Shown: piece by piece, positions 11,041 through 22,038 of the stretch | How positions within the stretch are numbered: the first letter of the stretch is position 1 | Layout: the number at the start of each line of letters is the position of its first letter | Assembly (NCBI GenBank): GCA_964036045.1 | Contig: OZ038380.1 | Coordinates: 169,358,531 to 169,422,530, forward strand | From: Eutreptiella sp. 'Long Island Sound 2002' | Taxonomy: Eukaryota > Euglenozoa > Euglenophyceae > Eutreptiales > Eutreptiaceae | DNA: 64,000 nt | Direction of reading: 5' to 3' | Notes under the pieces: generated by a model | What the model was told of the DNA's origin: nothing | The model's input: the letters and a program-made list of their open reading frames with translations, nothing else | Database searches by the model: none | Translations under genes and position numbers: made by a program

Positions 11041-11970
11041 CCGTTGACCGGGGGGTACCTGCGCAAGCGACTACGGTTCATGCACCCCACGGCACTAGGT
11101 CTCGACGGCTGGTCCCTCAAGGACTTGAGGTCCCTCCCGCTCCGTCTGCTGGATTGGCTGGCCGAGCTGCTTACGCTCGTTGAGGTCACGGGCCGGTGGC
11201 CGGAGGTGCTTGCCCGTGGATACACTGCCTTGATCCCCAAGCCAGGGGAGGAGGGCCCACTTGGGACTAGGCCGTTAACTGTGCTGTCGGTTGTGTACCG
11301 ACTCTGGGCGGGCACCCGCCTGTGGGAGATCCTGCGCTGGCAGGAGACCTGGGCCCACCCGGAGGCCTATGGCTTCCGGCCGGCCCGCGGGGCGTTGGAC
11401 GCCGCAGCAGTCACCCAAGTGCTGCTTGAGCTGTCCCGCCTCAAGGGATGGACCCTTTTTGGGGTCAACCTTGACTATGTCAAGTGTTTTGACCTGATCC
11501 CCCAGGCTGTCGTCCTGAGGGTAGGGCAGGAGCTCGGCATGGAGCCGGGCATCCTGCGGGCCTTGACGGGCATGTACCGCCAGCTGCGGCGGGCCTTCAA
11601 GGTCTCCGGATGCCTCGGGAGCTGGTGGCGTGCCACGAACGGCATCCTGCAAGGATGCCCTTTGAGCGTTATCCTCATCAATCTCCTGACCACAGTGTGG
11701 AAGATGGAGATTGATGAGATGCGACGCCACGTCGTGGTGGCAACAAGGGCACTCCCGCCAGTCCACGGGGACCAACCGGACATGGTGGTCCATCGGGGGG
11801 CCGGACGGGCAGCACTGTGCCCCACTGGCTATGCGGATGACACGCAGGCCATGACACGCACCTCCCAGGATCGGCAGGATGTCTGTGACCGCACCGCCGA
11901 ATGGCTGCAGGTCACGGGACAAGACGTCCGCCCCGACAAGTCTGGGGCGTGGGCCCTGGGTGCCACGGCG
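11041..11970 (+). other. reverse transcriptase domain
   Basis: Landmarks in order: ALIPKPGEEGPLGTRPLTV near 11224, YGFRPARG near 11368, LDYVKCFD at 11470-11493 with the first catalytic Asp, GILQGCPLS at 11641-11667, and GYADDTQ at 11827-11847 with the two further catalytic Asp residues. Spacing and words fit a non-LTR retrotransposon polymerase. All catalytic residues are intact, so the element may have been active recently. Confidence 0.95.
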
Positions 11971-12689
11971 GCGGACGCCCCTGCGCGGCTCAGGGGCCTG
12001 GAAATACCCAACAAGGACGAATTTCGCCAGCTGGGCGTGGGTATTCGGGTTGAGGCCCGGCGCGGCACGGGGCCCCTCCTCCAGACCCGGATGGATCGCG
12101 CCAAGGCCATCCTTCGCCGCATCGGGTGCATCCCGGTGCTTCGCCAGCGGGCTACGGCGCTGGGGACCTTGGCGCTCGCCAAGGCTCTATGGGGTTCGGA
12201 GTTGGCTGAAGTCGGGGAGGCCGACATGCGGGCGCTGGACTCCCTCGCTGCAATTGCGCTATGGGGTCCCACGCGTGTTTCTCGGAACCGCGAGGTTTTG
12301 TGGTCGGTGCTCACGCCTGGGCACCGCGTTGCCCCCTCATGGCGGGCGCAGTACCAACGGCTGTTGTGGCTGGCGCAAGCGTCTGCCACCACCGGCACGG
12401 TGCAGGTTCTGGTGCAGGCAGTGCTGGAGGAGCATCCTAGGCCGCCATTGACGGGACCCGTGGGGCGTGCGCTGCAGGACACCCGGAGGCTTGGCTGGGT
12501 GGCCCTTGAGGGCTGGTGGAAGTGGCGGCTGCCTGGGCAAGCAGCGCCGCTACACCTAGCTTTGGACGATTGGGGCGAGGTGTGCCACCGCGTACGGGAA
12601 AGCCAGCGGTTTTCCGCGCTGCAGGCCTTGGAGCGCCGCCGCCCGCGGACGTACGGGGGCCTCGGGGGTGCCGTGCAGCCGACGCGGTG

Positions 12690-13980
12690 CGTCATGCACT
12701 CACCGTGGCGGGCAACGAGCTTGAGCTGGTTTTGCTGCGCTCGCAGCTAGCCGGGGCCACATGGACTGCGGCGCGGGCCCACGAGCACCGCATACGCACG
12801 GACCCGCGCTGTCCTCATTGTGGTGCCCCCACCGAAACGGACGAACACATGCTGTGGTCTTGCCCCTCGTGGGAGCCAGCACGGGCGGCGTGGCGCCCGC
12901 TAGTGGAGGCAGCGGCGCGCCCTCTCCCCACGCTGGCTGTGCCGTCTGCGTGGCCGGCCTGTCTGCGCTCGGCTGGGCTGCTCCCGCTGGCCCTGGTGCC
13001 CGACAGCGATGCGCTGCAGCTGGCGAAGGACCTCCTGTACCGCCTGTACGGAATGTTCTTAGCCGTGCTCGCGGCGCGCAAGACGGCATTGGACGCGGCC
13101 CAGCAGAGGGGGGACCAACGCTCGACCGTCTTCGGCCCGGCGCGGGGCCGGGCGCCGGACGCGCGCGCTGCCTATCCGTGGCATCAACTTGGGGCGGGCC
13201 CATTGCCCAGGCCCCCGGCCCGACCCCCGCTGGATGCACCTGCGGGGCTGCCGCCGCAGTGGCCGTGGGAGGCGACGTTTCTGCATGCCTTGCTGCGGTG
13301 GGCAGGGGCCTTGTTGTGGCTCCCTGGCCAGGGCCAAGTCACGTACGCGGAATTGGCCCTGGATTTCGAAGAGCATGCGGGCCGGGCCCTCCCAGCGGCT
13401 CCGGGGCACAGGTTGGCGGGGCGTGTCCTGCCGCTTCGTGAACGGGCGCACGTGCTCAAGCTCGCACTCGACAAAACGCAACAGTTTCTGCGGGCTGGTG
13501 AGCTCCTTGGGGGCCAGCTGCGCCCGCTATGCAATGCACTTGTCCCGTTTGGTGGCTACAAGTGTATGGGCCGCACGGAGAGACCCGTGTTCGCGTGCCG
13601 CCCGGCCATGCAAGAGCACATGCGCCGCCTTGAGGTGCACTGCAGGGCCCTGTGGGCGCGGCGGCTGGCTAGGCCGGGCAGGGGGCGCCAGGAAGCTTTC
13701 CTGAGCAACTACCTGCCTCGTCCCCTGGGGGGTCAGGCGTCGCTGCGCCCCTTCCAGCGGGTGCGCCCGCAGCGGCCGCACTGCCCGCCCGCGCAGCCAC
13801 CACCGCCGGCGCGCCCGGCCGGAGCCCCACGGGCGCTAGGACGCGGTCTGGGCACTGTGCGCGTACTGTGCCCTACACACGGAGCGGCGACGTGCGCGGC
13901 GTGTGCGGCGACTGGTCAGGGCATTAAATACTGCTGCTCCCTAGGCCACGAGGGGCACCGGTTGGCGCCGGCAGCGCAAC
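12690..13980 (+). other. C-terminal zinc-finger-like region and C/H-rich extension
   Basis: Directly after the second frameshift the frame reads ADAVRHALTVAGNELELV, then CPHCG at 12810-12824 and DEHMLWSCP: the C-C-H-C pattern common after reverse transcriptases of this class. About 350 residues on, a second cluster reads CPTHGAATCAACA then KYCCSLGHEGH (about 13868-13960) and could bind zinc. The stretch between is Ala/Arg/Leu-rich and matches no domain I know. Confidence 0.7.
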
Positions 13981-14299
13981 GCGCAGGGGCCAGGGCGTTG
14001 CGTGCGTGGCTCCAAGCGCCCCTGCAGGTGCCCCGGCCTGCGCCCCCCCCAGGCACGGTGCTGGGCTCCCGAGGGCGGGAGTCGCCGCGGGGCTCATCAG
14101 AGGATGAGCCGCCGCAGGCGCGGCGGCGCGTGCTGCCGCCGGCAGTGCTGGGGCGGAGGCGTCGGCCGCCGCGAGTCGGCTCCTCCTCCGACGACGACGA
14201 GCCACCGCGCCGGAGGCCCCCTCTTAGGGCCGGGCCATCTCTTTCCCACTCCTCCCGGGACTCCAGCCCCCACCACCCACGGGGATATGGGGGGGGAGG

Positions 14300-15312
14300 G
14301 GCGGGCGACGGGGGGGGTGGGTCAGCCTCAGCCACAGTCCCAGCCACGGGCGAGCAGCCTCAGTGGCTCCGGCCTCATATCTCCTGGGGGGCGGTGGTTG
14401 CGTGCACCCCCGCTGGCTGCGTCGTCGGCCACGACTTCACTGCCCTCCCCCTCTCCTACTATGGGCACGTCCCGCGGCGGGGGCGGGGGGCAGGGACGGG
14501 GGCGCGCGAGCCTCGCGGACGTTTTTGGCTCCATCTCGGCCGCGCTACTTGATGCGGCGCGGGCGGATGGGTCGCAGGGTGACCCACCTCCGCCCCGCGA
14601 GCGGCAGGGGGCTGCAGGGTGGCTTCGGGATGGGCAGGGTCGAGGTGCCTCCCCACCCCCCAGCGACCAGGGGCAGCAGGGTGCTGCAGGACAGGGTCTG
14701 GGGCAGCAGGGTGCTGCAGCTCTTTCTGTGGTACAGGCACGGGGGCAGCCAGGGGCTGCTGTCCTGGATCAGGGGTGTCCGGGGGCTGCAGGGTGGCCAC
14801 GGGATGGGCAGGGCAGAGGTGCCTCCCCACCCCTCAGCGATCAGGGGCAGCAGGGTGCTGCAGGGCGGGGTCTGGGGCAGCAGGCTGCTGCGCCTCTTTC
14901 TGTGGTGCAGGCACAGGGGCAGCCAGAGGCTGCTGCCCTGGGTCAGGGGTGTCAGGGACAGGGCCAGGGTCAGGGACAGGGTGGTTCTGCTCCCCCCCCG
15001 GCGCGGCGCAGCCCCCCCCCCTCCCTCCGTGGGCGGGCAGGGCGGGCGCAGGAGCGCGGCAGTGCGACACGGGGGGGCAGGGCAGCGCGTGGGGCGGACC
15101 GTCAGGGGCGCCCCGCGCAACGCAGGAATGCGGCAGCCCGTCTGCCGCCCCGCGGGGGGGGGCTCTTGAGCCTGGGCTTCACTCGGCAGGTGCAGTCATC
15201 GGGAGGGGGGAGCGCCCAACCGCCCACAGCCGCACCTGCATCTGCGGGCGCGGATGGGGGAGCGCACAGCCCGCGATCTGGGCAGGGTCGCTCCTCAGAG
15301 GATCCCACATAG
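14300..15312 (+). CDS. Gly/Gln/Arg-rich tail of the retroelement
   Basis: This frame is open to a stop at 15310-15312 and lies in a different frame from the preceding extension; a shift in the G-runs near 14290-14330 would join them. It has a short ordered-looking piece (SLADVFGSISAALLDAARA), then a 58-residue unit present twice, then Arg/Gly-rich sequence. The frame is plausible, but composition alone could keep it open. The retroelement's own 3' end is probably near 15.3 kb. Confidence 0.45.
14611..14958 (+). repeat. two tandem 174-bp units (58 codons)
   Basis: The unit starts with GCTGCAGGGTGG at 14611 and again at 14785. Each unit holds several GGGGCAGCAGGGTGCTGCAG words and a CTCTTTCTGTGGT word. 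The period is a multiple of three, so the frame at 14300-15312 survives both units. Confidence 0.85.
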
Positions 15313-15474
15313 GACAGAGGCCTAGGTCCTTCCGTCGCGCCGCGATACGCTGGGGGGGGCGGGGGGGGTAAGGGCCTTATATATCTGTATACAGCTGTAT
15401 ATAGATGAGCTCTCACCCGCTAACCCTCTGAACCCCTCAATCGCACTAGCGTCCAGGACTTGAAAAGGCGAATG
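15313..15474 (+). other. spacer between retroelement ORF and right repeat
   Basis: A G-run near 15351-15368 is followed by an AT-rich TATATATCTGTATACAGC stretch and then unique sequence up to the right repeat. No polypurine tract clearly borders the repeat. Confidence 0.5.
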
Positions 15475-17712
15475 CCTCCTCTCCTCTACTACATCCCTGG
15501 GGGAGGGGAGGGGGGCGTTTGGTGCACCAGGCGCATGGGGGGCGTGCCACGAGGGCTAAGTTATTGCGCCGGTCAGTACCTCTGGAGGGGGGATTGGGGA
15601 GCGGGTGCCGTTGTATTCCAATGGTGTGCTGTGGCACAGAAACATGCAGGCGCAAGCTTCGCAAGAGAGCAAGAGAGACGCGCGGAAAGATTTGAAGTGA
15701 AGGTGAGATGAAGGTTCTAGTCAGGCAGGACGACTGGCACTGGGATACAAGTGTCGTAGCCTTTGTTGGCAGGCCCCAATGGTAGTACTTGCCTCTCGTG
15801 GGTTGTTGAGGCTGTTTATTGAACACCTCGTACAGCCCAGCATGTAGGATCATGACGGACCGTGGCTTTGCCATGACTCCGCACCCCATTTCTGAGGCCC
15901 GACTCAGGATTGGCGGATGGACCGGACAAGTCCCCACGCGCGGCATTCCGGAGGTCTGGCCTTCGGGTGCGGTGGTGCTGACAGCCCTATCACAGGCTTC
16001 TAATAAGGCAGGCCGGTGGTGTGCTTTCACCCTCTGTGGCATGGGTTGCTTGTGCAGCAGAGAGAGCTACAACTGGTGGCAAAGTGTGGACGCTGTGCGA
16101 CCGCTGCGGAACAGGGGGGTGGGGGGCGGCACAGCAGGAGCCGCAAGGGACTAGATGGGTAGTTTGAACTGGCGAATCTGACCAGTGGCATGGCATGATG
16201 GAGAGCACCGCAATGTTGACGATGCAACGACATGAGACGGTGGCGAGTCCTCGTGGGTGGGGCTGATTTGCATGGCTCGTGACTCTGTGTTGAGCTGAGC
16301 CGTCTTTAAGGAGCTGCCGTTGCTCCCTTTCCCCTCGGAACGACGCCTGCTGAAGACTGCGGGGGTGGGCAGTTGCTTCGCGGCACTTGGCATTCTGCCG
16401 GCAGCCGTTGCTGGTCAATCCATGCTTTTTGGTGGTTTCCCTCATTTGTGTGTGACTGCCCCGATGATCATTCGCCCCCTGGCGGCAACCTGCAAGCTGC
16501 ACTCGCCATCCAGACACTGTTTAGAGGGGGACCGCTGCTCCCCATGTGCGGATGGCACGTCGTCAAGCCTCGGATGCACCTGAATCCAGAGTTGTTCCTG
16601 GGCACTTTCATCGCATGCCCTGCCGATATGGCTGGGACCGCGCTCTGAAAGCCGACAAAAACAAAACGCACAGGATGGACCTGCCCAAGCAGAGATATAG
16701 TATAGACTACCGCGTGCATTTTGGTGTTGGTTGGCTCCAAAGCTCCTTGATATTGCCCCGGCAGCACTACACTATGGTGTACAGCATGAGAGCTAACCAA
16801 CAGATGCCCCGTGACCGCGCGGGGCATGGCCAAGCAACCACGGAGCAAACATAACCAAGGTCAGTGGCGGAGCCTCTAGCTCTGTCGGCACCGAAGGCTC
16901 TCCACCACATGACCCCCAGGGAAACAGCGGTAGAGAACCAAGGCCCTCAAGCCCAAGGCCTATGCTCCATGATATGCACTCTGCCTCTCCAAGACTCCAC
17001 GATAATTCAGAAGACTGGCATCCGCAAAGCTCTGAGTCACGAGCTGCATCCTGCATCCTGCATCCTGCCGCACCTGCACCAGCGCGCAGGTACCGCGCAG
17101 ATTGCGATGCACCGGAGCATTGGCACTACCTGTTTGCCAGTGCATTTGGCGTTGTCTCTGAGTGCTTTTAGCGGTTTATGGGCGCATGCTTTGCATGGCG
17201 TTGTGGCCTATTTATGCATACCCCGATGCATGTAGACGCCTCTGGTGGGAGTTTGGGGCTGTTTTGTCGAACACCCCTGACAAACCAGCAAGTTAGACCA
17301 TTACAGCCCGTGACTTTACCATGACTCCGCTCCCCCTCTCATTAGAGGTGAATTTGTAGACTGGCAGAAGCCCCCCCCCCAAAAAAAAGGGCGAGAGGCC
17401 AATAGGCGCCGCCACAGGCTAACAGAGCCAACCACCAAGGCCTTGTGCCAACCCCCCCCCCCCAAAAAAAACGCTTTCTGTACACCATAATACAGAGGCT
17501 ATTTACCGTCTGAACTGTGCTGGCCGGTGCTTAACAGTTTGACTCTCAAACTCCTCGGCCGGTGCTCAATGATTCGGGTCACATGCCATCACACAAGTGG
17601 GTCTGCCACCTTGGGCCACCCGAATGCTCTGATGGATAGGGGTGTGGGACCGCAGATGTTAGTTCCCCGTGCAAGCGGACGCCATCACTCTGCCTCCACC
17701 CCTTCCCTTCCT
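15475..17712 (+). repeat. 2,238-bp direct repeat, right copy
   Basis: Partner of 6861-9098. The left limit is set by the switch from GGCGAATG to CCTCCTCTCC, the right limit by CCTTCCCTTCCT followed by CGGCC here and by TGCAC in the left copy. The left copy has the C-run upstream of CCTCCTCT; this copy lacks it and so starts slightly inside the left end. Confidence 0.95.
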
Positions 17713-17886
17713 CGGCCAAGCCCCGAAACTGTGTACATGAGACTTACGGTCAACAGGGTTGCCAGCAGCTGACTGCGGGGTCTCAAGGCCGGCCAGTGAG
17801 GTATCGACACAAGGTAGTCTGATGCAGACCGACAAAACTGGGTCCGTCAGGGTGTGGGTGCATAGAGGTACGGGGCTACATGCAGT

Positions 17887-18052
17887 CTCCCACTGCATAA
17901 CCCGATTTCAGACTCAGCTCATCCTCACTACGTGTCAGATCCGCTACCATGCCATTGTGGGATCATCGTAGCACTGGACAGATCTGAACCTTGATTCCGA
18001 GAGGTCATCTCGAGTACTGTGAAGTGAGCAGGCTACGCCAGCTCATCTTCGT
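17887..18052 (+). repeat. dispersed repeat R2, copy 1
   Basis: About 165 bp match 21161-21325 in the same orientation. Shared words include CTCCCACTGCATAACC, TGGGATCATCGTAGCACTGG and CGAGTACTGTGAAGTGA. No ends or coding sense are visible. Confidence 0.8.
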
Positions 18053-18443
18053 CTGAACCCCCCCCCCCAAAAAAAAGAGGTACGGGGCTACGTGCTGTCG
18101 TGAGATCGTCCGTAGTGTATGGTGCTATGCTCAACAGGTGCACATAGCTGGCCCAGCAGCTGTGGCAAATTGGGAGCAAGGACTCTATCGCTACTTAGCC
18201 CTGCAGCCCGAGAGCGCTCGTCGGCCCTGCTCCCGCTCTGTGTGTCCCCTTTTTGAGTCCGAGGGAACCAGGCACTGTGCATTAGGGCTGACAGTCTTCA
18301 ACAGCGGTGGATGGCAGGACGCAATAGGGAGCCTGATTGACAGGCCCCATTCTGCTCCTTCTTTCGGTTTTAGAGCATGTCCGTCACTGCTTGTGTCACT
18401 GCGTCGATCTTCTCAGGGTGTCAGAACAAGCGGAAGCGCTGTT

Positions 18444-18846
18444 CCCCCCCCCCCACGTCCAGGAACCACCTTGCGCAAGAACCAACCCCTGGTTCCGCGG
18501 TCGAATTCTCACATCACTTTTTTTACCAGGGTAGTGGGTTTTTCATGTTTCTGGTGGATGTAGGACAGCTATTCAGGTGTGCAGGACATCATTTCATGTG
18601 TGTTACTACGGGTCCCCCCATCAGGGGGGACCCTATCAGTCACTCACAGGCGCACATACCCCTTAAACCCCTCCCCCCTGCTCTCGACCCCTTCCCCGAA
18701 GCAACCAGCGGTACGGGGTTTTGGCCGAGCGCAAGAACCAACCCCTGGTTCTGCGGTCAAATTTTGGGGGAAAAGTGTGCGCAAGAACCGACCCCTGGTT
18801 CCACGGTCAAACATTGCTGGTTCCTGGACACGGGGGGGGGGGGGGG
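18444..18846 (+). mobile_element. TIR-2 element, copy b
   Basis: It starts with an 11-base C-run and CGTCCAGGAACC and ends with GGTTCCTGGACAC-type sequence and a 15-base G-run. The first 150 bp are nearly the same as copy a, including the GGGTCCCCCC hairpin, but the middle differs: the Pro/Lys-rich frame is missing. The GCGCAAGAACC word occurs three times (near 18473, 18730 and 18780). Confidence 0.85.
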
Positions 18847-18896
18847 ACCGTTGTCGTTGCAAGGGGGAGGGGGCGGGTCGGTGGTGCTCCACATAG

Positions 18897-19248
18897 AACA
18901 CCGGGCATGCCGTGCATGTGCCGTGGTTGCAGATCAGGCAGTGTGCATGTGTGTACCGATAGCGTCGTCACGCTGTGCGCAGTTGATGTATCTCCGTTGA
19001 GCCCGCGCAGCGGCCAGTGGGCGTCCCATGATGGCGCCCAAGAAGAGGCCCGATGTGTGGCGCGGTCATCACGGCTGCAGCAGGCCCTGCACCGGGGCCA
19101 GGCTCCGTTCACAGGGGGCAAGCACGTGCAGATGTCAGAGGCAGGGAGGGCGTGGGGGGGTAGGCCCACAGTACAAGCAACACCCGCCTCACCCCTCTAC
19201 CCTCTACCCCGGCCTTGACCTTCCGCAACCCTCTGAACACCCCCCGCT
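18897..19248 (+). repeat. dispersed repeat R3, copy 1
   Basis: About 350 bp match 42701-43048 in the same orientation, with a ten-base extra piece here (TCGTCACGCT) and scattered substitutions. It begins near CACCGGGCATGC and runs to AACCCTCTGAACACC. Its frames do not match between copies, so a coding role is unlikely. Confidence 0.85.
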
Positions 19249-21160
19249 GAAGCCCAGGTGTGAACAACCACAAGGGCATGCAGCGTGGCATGAGCCTGGG
19301 CCACCGGAATGGCACTTTGGTGCATCACTCACGCCGCCATTCACCATGAAAATGCAACCACGGCGCCCTGCGGGGCATCCAAGGCACAGGTGAAGTACCG
19401 GCGGGTGGCTGCAGGACGCCAGTGCTCCACAAATGGTGAGCCAAGGGCAGGAACCGCCGGGTTTAGTGATGGGAGCAATTTCGGGGGCCCTACGCTTGAG
19501 GGACACGCAGATCGGGCAAGTGTTGCAGTGTCCTGAGGTCCTGAGGTCCACCCATTGTCATTGCCCAGGCCGCTGGCCATTACATCATTACGGACCGTGG
19601 CATTGCCACAATTCCACTCCCCGCATGGGGCCGAACTTTGGACTGGCGGATGCACAGAAAAAAGCATTGTCTGCCCACGCCTCTGGTCCAGATCGTCAGC
19701 ATGCAGTCAAAAGCAACGCAACACTCATCAGTGGCCAGAATCTGAGAAAGACACCATACAATTCGATTGTCATGTGGAGCTGTTGCGGAGCAAACGGTGC
19801 AAAGTGTCTTACAACCAACAGCTTTGCCGGCACAGCCATGCTGCGCGCAACGCTCTGGACTGCAGTGCTGAACCATTCAATGATAGAATAATCACAGCAA
19901 AATCTTTTAGCACAGAAGAGAGTTTTACTGAACAAACATCGTGAACGGGCGAGTTGCTTGGTGCCTTGCTCGTCACAGCACTAGCCATCTGGGACGCAGT
20001 GACCATGGATCCCCAGGCAGTCGGTCTCTGGGGCCCCGTAGACCCCAGCACATGATGTGCAGATATGCATCTTTGTACCCACCTAATAAGACAACCGGAG
20101 GCGCGCCCGATCACCTTTCACTGGATCCCCTGCCATTGAGGCCTGTCTGAAGCCAGGGATGAGGATGAACGTGCAGCAATACGGCGAAATGCTGAAGTTG
20201 CAGATGGGCAAGGGCAACTGCCCTCCCCCTGCCCCCGTGAGTATATTCTTAGGCGTACTCCAACAGGAAGCCCTGTTACACCCGGTTCTTCAACCAGGGC
20301 AAGGCTCAGCGTCTGTACATACACAGAACACGTGCCACACCGTTCCATCACGAAAAAAAGCGTTCTACACCGCCATGCATGGTGCATATGCGAGAGATCA
20401 GGCTGATAGTGAACAGAGCAGGTTCCCCAGGTGAGGCTGGGACACGTGATGCACGTGGAGCCCTCGTTTGTACTATATGCCCTACGTCTGGACCCAGGCT
20501 GTTGCCTGAGAGCTCGTACTGTACTCAGAAGATCTGTTCAGCCTGTGGGGAAAAAAAATGTTCTAACCCGCCGTCCGAGAGCCTGTGACGGCACTCTGTG
20601 GCGAACTGCCCATGCCCCCATGGGCCCCCCCATGTCACGCGGAAGCTGGCATATTTCCCACATCCATCTCCATGTGGTTTGCGCCACCGCAAGGCTCGGC
20701 CCAACCCCGCAGCAAATAACCAAGAAGAAAAGGTCCGCCCGTCTCCAACCAGACATCCGTCTAAGCTATGTAACCCCTCCCCCCCCAAGGCATGGGTCCA
20801 CATTACTGCCCACGTGACAGACACCACAGCTACACACCCAGTGCCCTTCAACCAGGCAAAGGCAGTGTCTCACCTTGACCAACATCTAAACAACACATAT
20901 GCAGCACATCTAACCCCCCCCCCCCTGGCATTAGACACATATGCAGCAGCTCTCTCACCACCAGATTCACCCACCCCAAATTGGTTGACCCCATCCAAGA
21001 TGCTGAGCACAGGAGCATTAGCCACACCCTTGTACAGCACCGGCGTTATGATGTTGAACTGCAGGCATGTTTCCTTCAATTGCCTCGGTCTTTGCAACCG
21101 CTCTGGTCTTGGCGCCTTTGTAGACAGGTGCAGCAAGGCCTACGGGCGTGGCCGCCTCCC
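19249..21160. other. no gene recognised
   Basis: A piece near 19594-19660 resembles the CATGACTCCGC word of the 2.2-kb repeats, so at least part is old repeat. An open frame at 19555-19944 (129 residues) has no recognisable domain. Confidence 0.45.
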
Positions 21161-21325
21161 ACTGCATAACCTGGTTTCAGACCCAGCTAATCCTCACTAC
21201 ATGTCAGATTCGCTACCACAGTCATTTGTGGGATCATCGTAGCACTGGACAGCTCTGAACCTTGATCCCGAGAGGTCACCTCGAGTACTGTGAAGTGAAG
21301 TGCAGGCTACGCCAGCTCATCTTGG
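21161..21325 (+). repeat. dispersed repeat R2, copy 2
   Basis: Partner of 17887-18052. This copy has an extra GAAGT in the GTGAAGTGAAGTGCAGG word. Confidence 0.8.
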
Positions 21326-21767
21326 GCTGGGCCAACAAAAAAAGTAGACGGGTGCAGCAAGGCCTCCATTGCAACCTCCTGGCGGCACTTGCACAGGGCA
21401 ACTGGACCATCATACCGCACTGGCGGACCCGCATGTGGCCACCTCCGGGCTCAGACCCTGCAGACATGGAGGGAGTCCCCAGAATTGCCAGTGCACTGTA
21501 AGAGCTGGTCTATCACAGACGATCTTTATGGGGCTGGCGCAGCCGCTGTGCAACACCCGAAGGCACACACACTTTCCGACCCAAAGCGGACATGCACACG
21601 CCCCATCCCCCCACAGGGACCTGCAGCACGCAGACCACCTACACCACCAAACCGCAGTGGTCGCTAACCTTTAATGAAGTCGGGCACCCGCTACCTCACC
21701 TGTCTTGTGGTACCCCCCTTGTGCTGCCCCACCACTTGTCCTTCCCCAGGGGGTGGTGGTGGGGGGC
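21326..21767. other. no gene recognised
   Basis: No coding signal. A CACTTGTCCTTCCCCAGGGGG word near 21734 resembles the left end of the TIR-3 element at 41869. Confidence 0.45.
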
Positions 21768-21870
21768 AGGTACCGCGCAGATTGCGATGCACCGGAGCAT
21801 TGGCACTACCCCCCCCCCCCTTGTATAAGCTACGCCCACACAGCTTTTTCTTTTTTCCTGTGTTTGCCAG
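21768..21870 (+). mobile_element. 50-bp TIR-1 fragment in a copied target
   Basis: The segment 21768-21810 equals a segment of the 2.2-kb repeat (near 8474-8516). There follows a piece of exactly 50 bp (21811-21860): ten C, then TTGTATAAGCTACGCCC and a T-rich stretch. The target then resumes with TGTTTGCCAGT. The inserted piece is the left end of TIR-1 only. The stretch from 21871 to 22028 shows nothing I recognise. Confidence 0.7.
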
Positions 21871-22028
21871 TTATGATGACAGGTACACAAAGGTTCTTAT
21901 GAGGTGTACAGCAGGTCCTATGAAGTTGTATCTTAGCCTCTGGATTGTAGCATAGCAGTTGGAATGCTTGGATGACACTTGGAACATTGGCTGGAACTGC
22001 CTGGGCGGGGGCATCCAGTATCTGTTAC

Positions 22029-22038
22029 CATGATTGAG
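22029..22038 (+). repeat. target-site duplication, left
   Basis: The ten bases CATGATTGAG are repeated exactly at 23916-23925 and bracket the transposon between them. Confidence 0.8.

Larger units (their letters stand above)
9353..14552 (+). pseudogene. AP-endonuclease/reverse transcriptase polyprotein, frameshifted
   Basis: This is the enzyme of a non-LTR type retrotransposon: an endonuclease nicks the target and the reverse transcriptase copies RNA at the nick. Order seen: endonuclease (9364-10110), linker, reverse transcriptase (about 11041-11970), zinc-finger-like C-terminus (from 12690) and a long C/H- and Arg-rich extension. The frame changes twice: near 9540, within CCCGGGGGTGGGG, and near 12660, within ACGGGGGCCTCGGGGG. 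Each change is what loss of one G in a G-run would give. A third change seems to lie near 14290-14330. No ATG opens the first segment, whose frame runs out of the left repeat. As drawn it cannot make one protein; sequencing error in G-runs is possible. Confidence 0.9.
6861..17712 (+). mobile_element. retroelement bracketed by 2.2-kb direct repeats
   Basis: Two direct repeats of 2,238 bp (6861-9098 and 15475-17712) flank about 6.4 kb that encodes an AP-like endonuclease and a reverse transcriptase. The unit length from repeat to repeat is 8,614 bp. I found no TG..CA ends, no primer-binding site next to the left repeat, and no target duplication at 6861/17712. The enzyme is of the non-LTR type while the outline is that of an LTR element. 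A tandem pair of elements, reduced by unequal exchange, or a segmental duplication would give the same picture. Confidence 0.7.

Noticed and set aside
10554-12695. Long minus-strand frames opposite the reverse transcriptase
   Set aside because: They are GC-rich shadows of a clear plus-strand enzyme.
6861-17712. Ordinary LTR retrotransposon
   Set aside because: No protease, integrase or RNase H words, no primer-binding site and no target duplication were seen; the enzyme is of the endonuclease-RT type.
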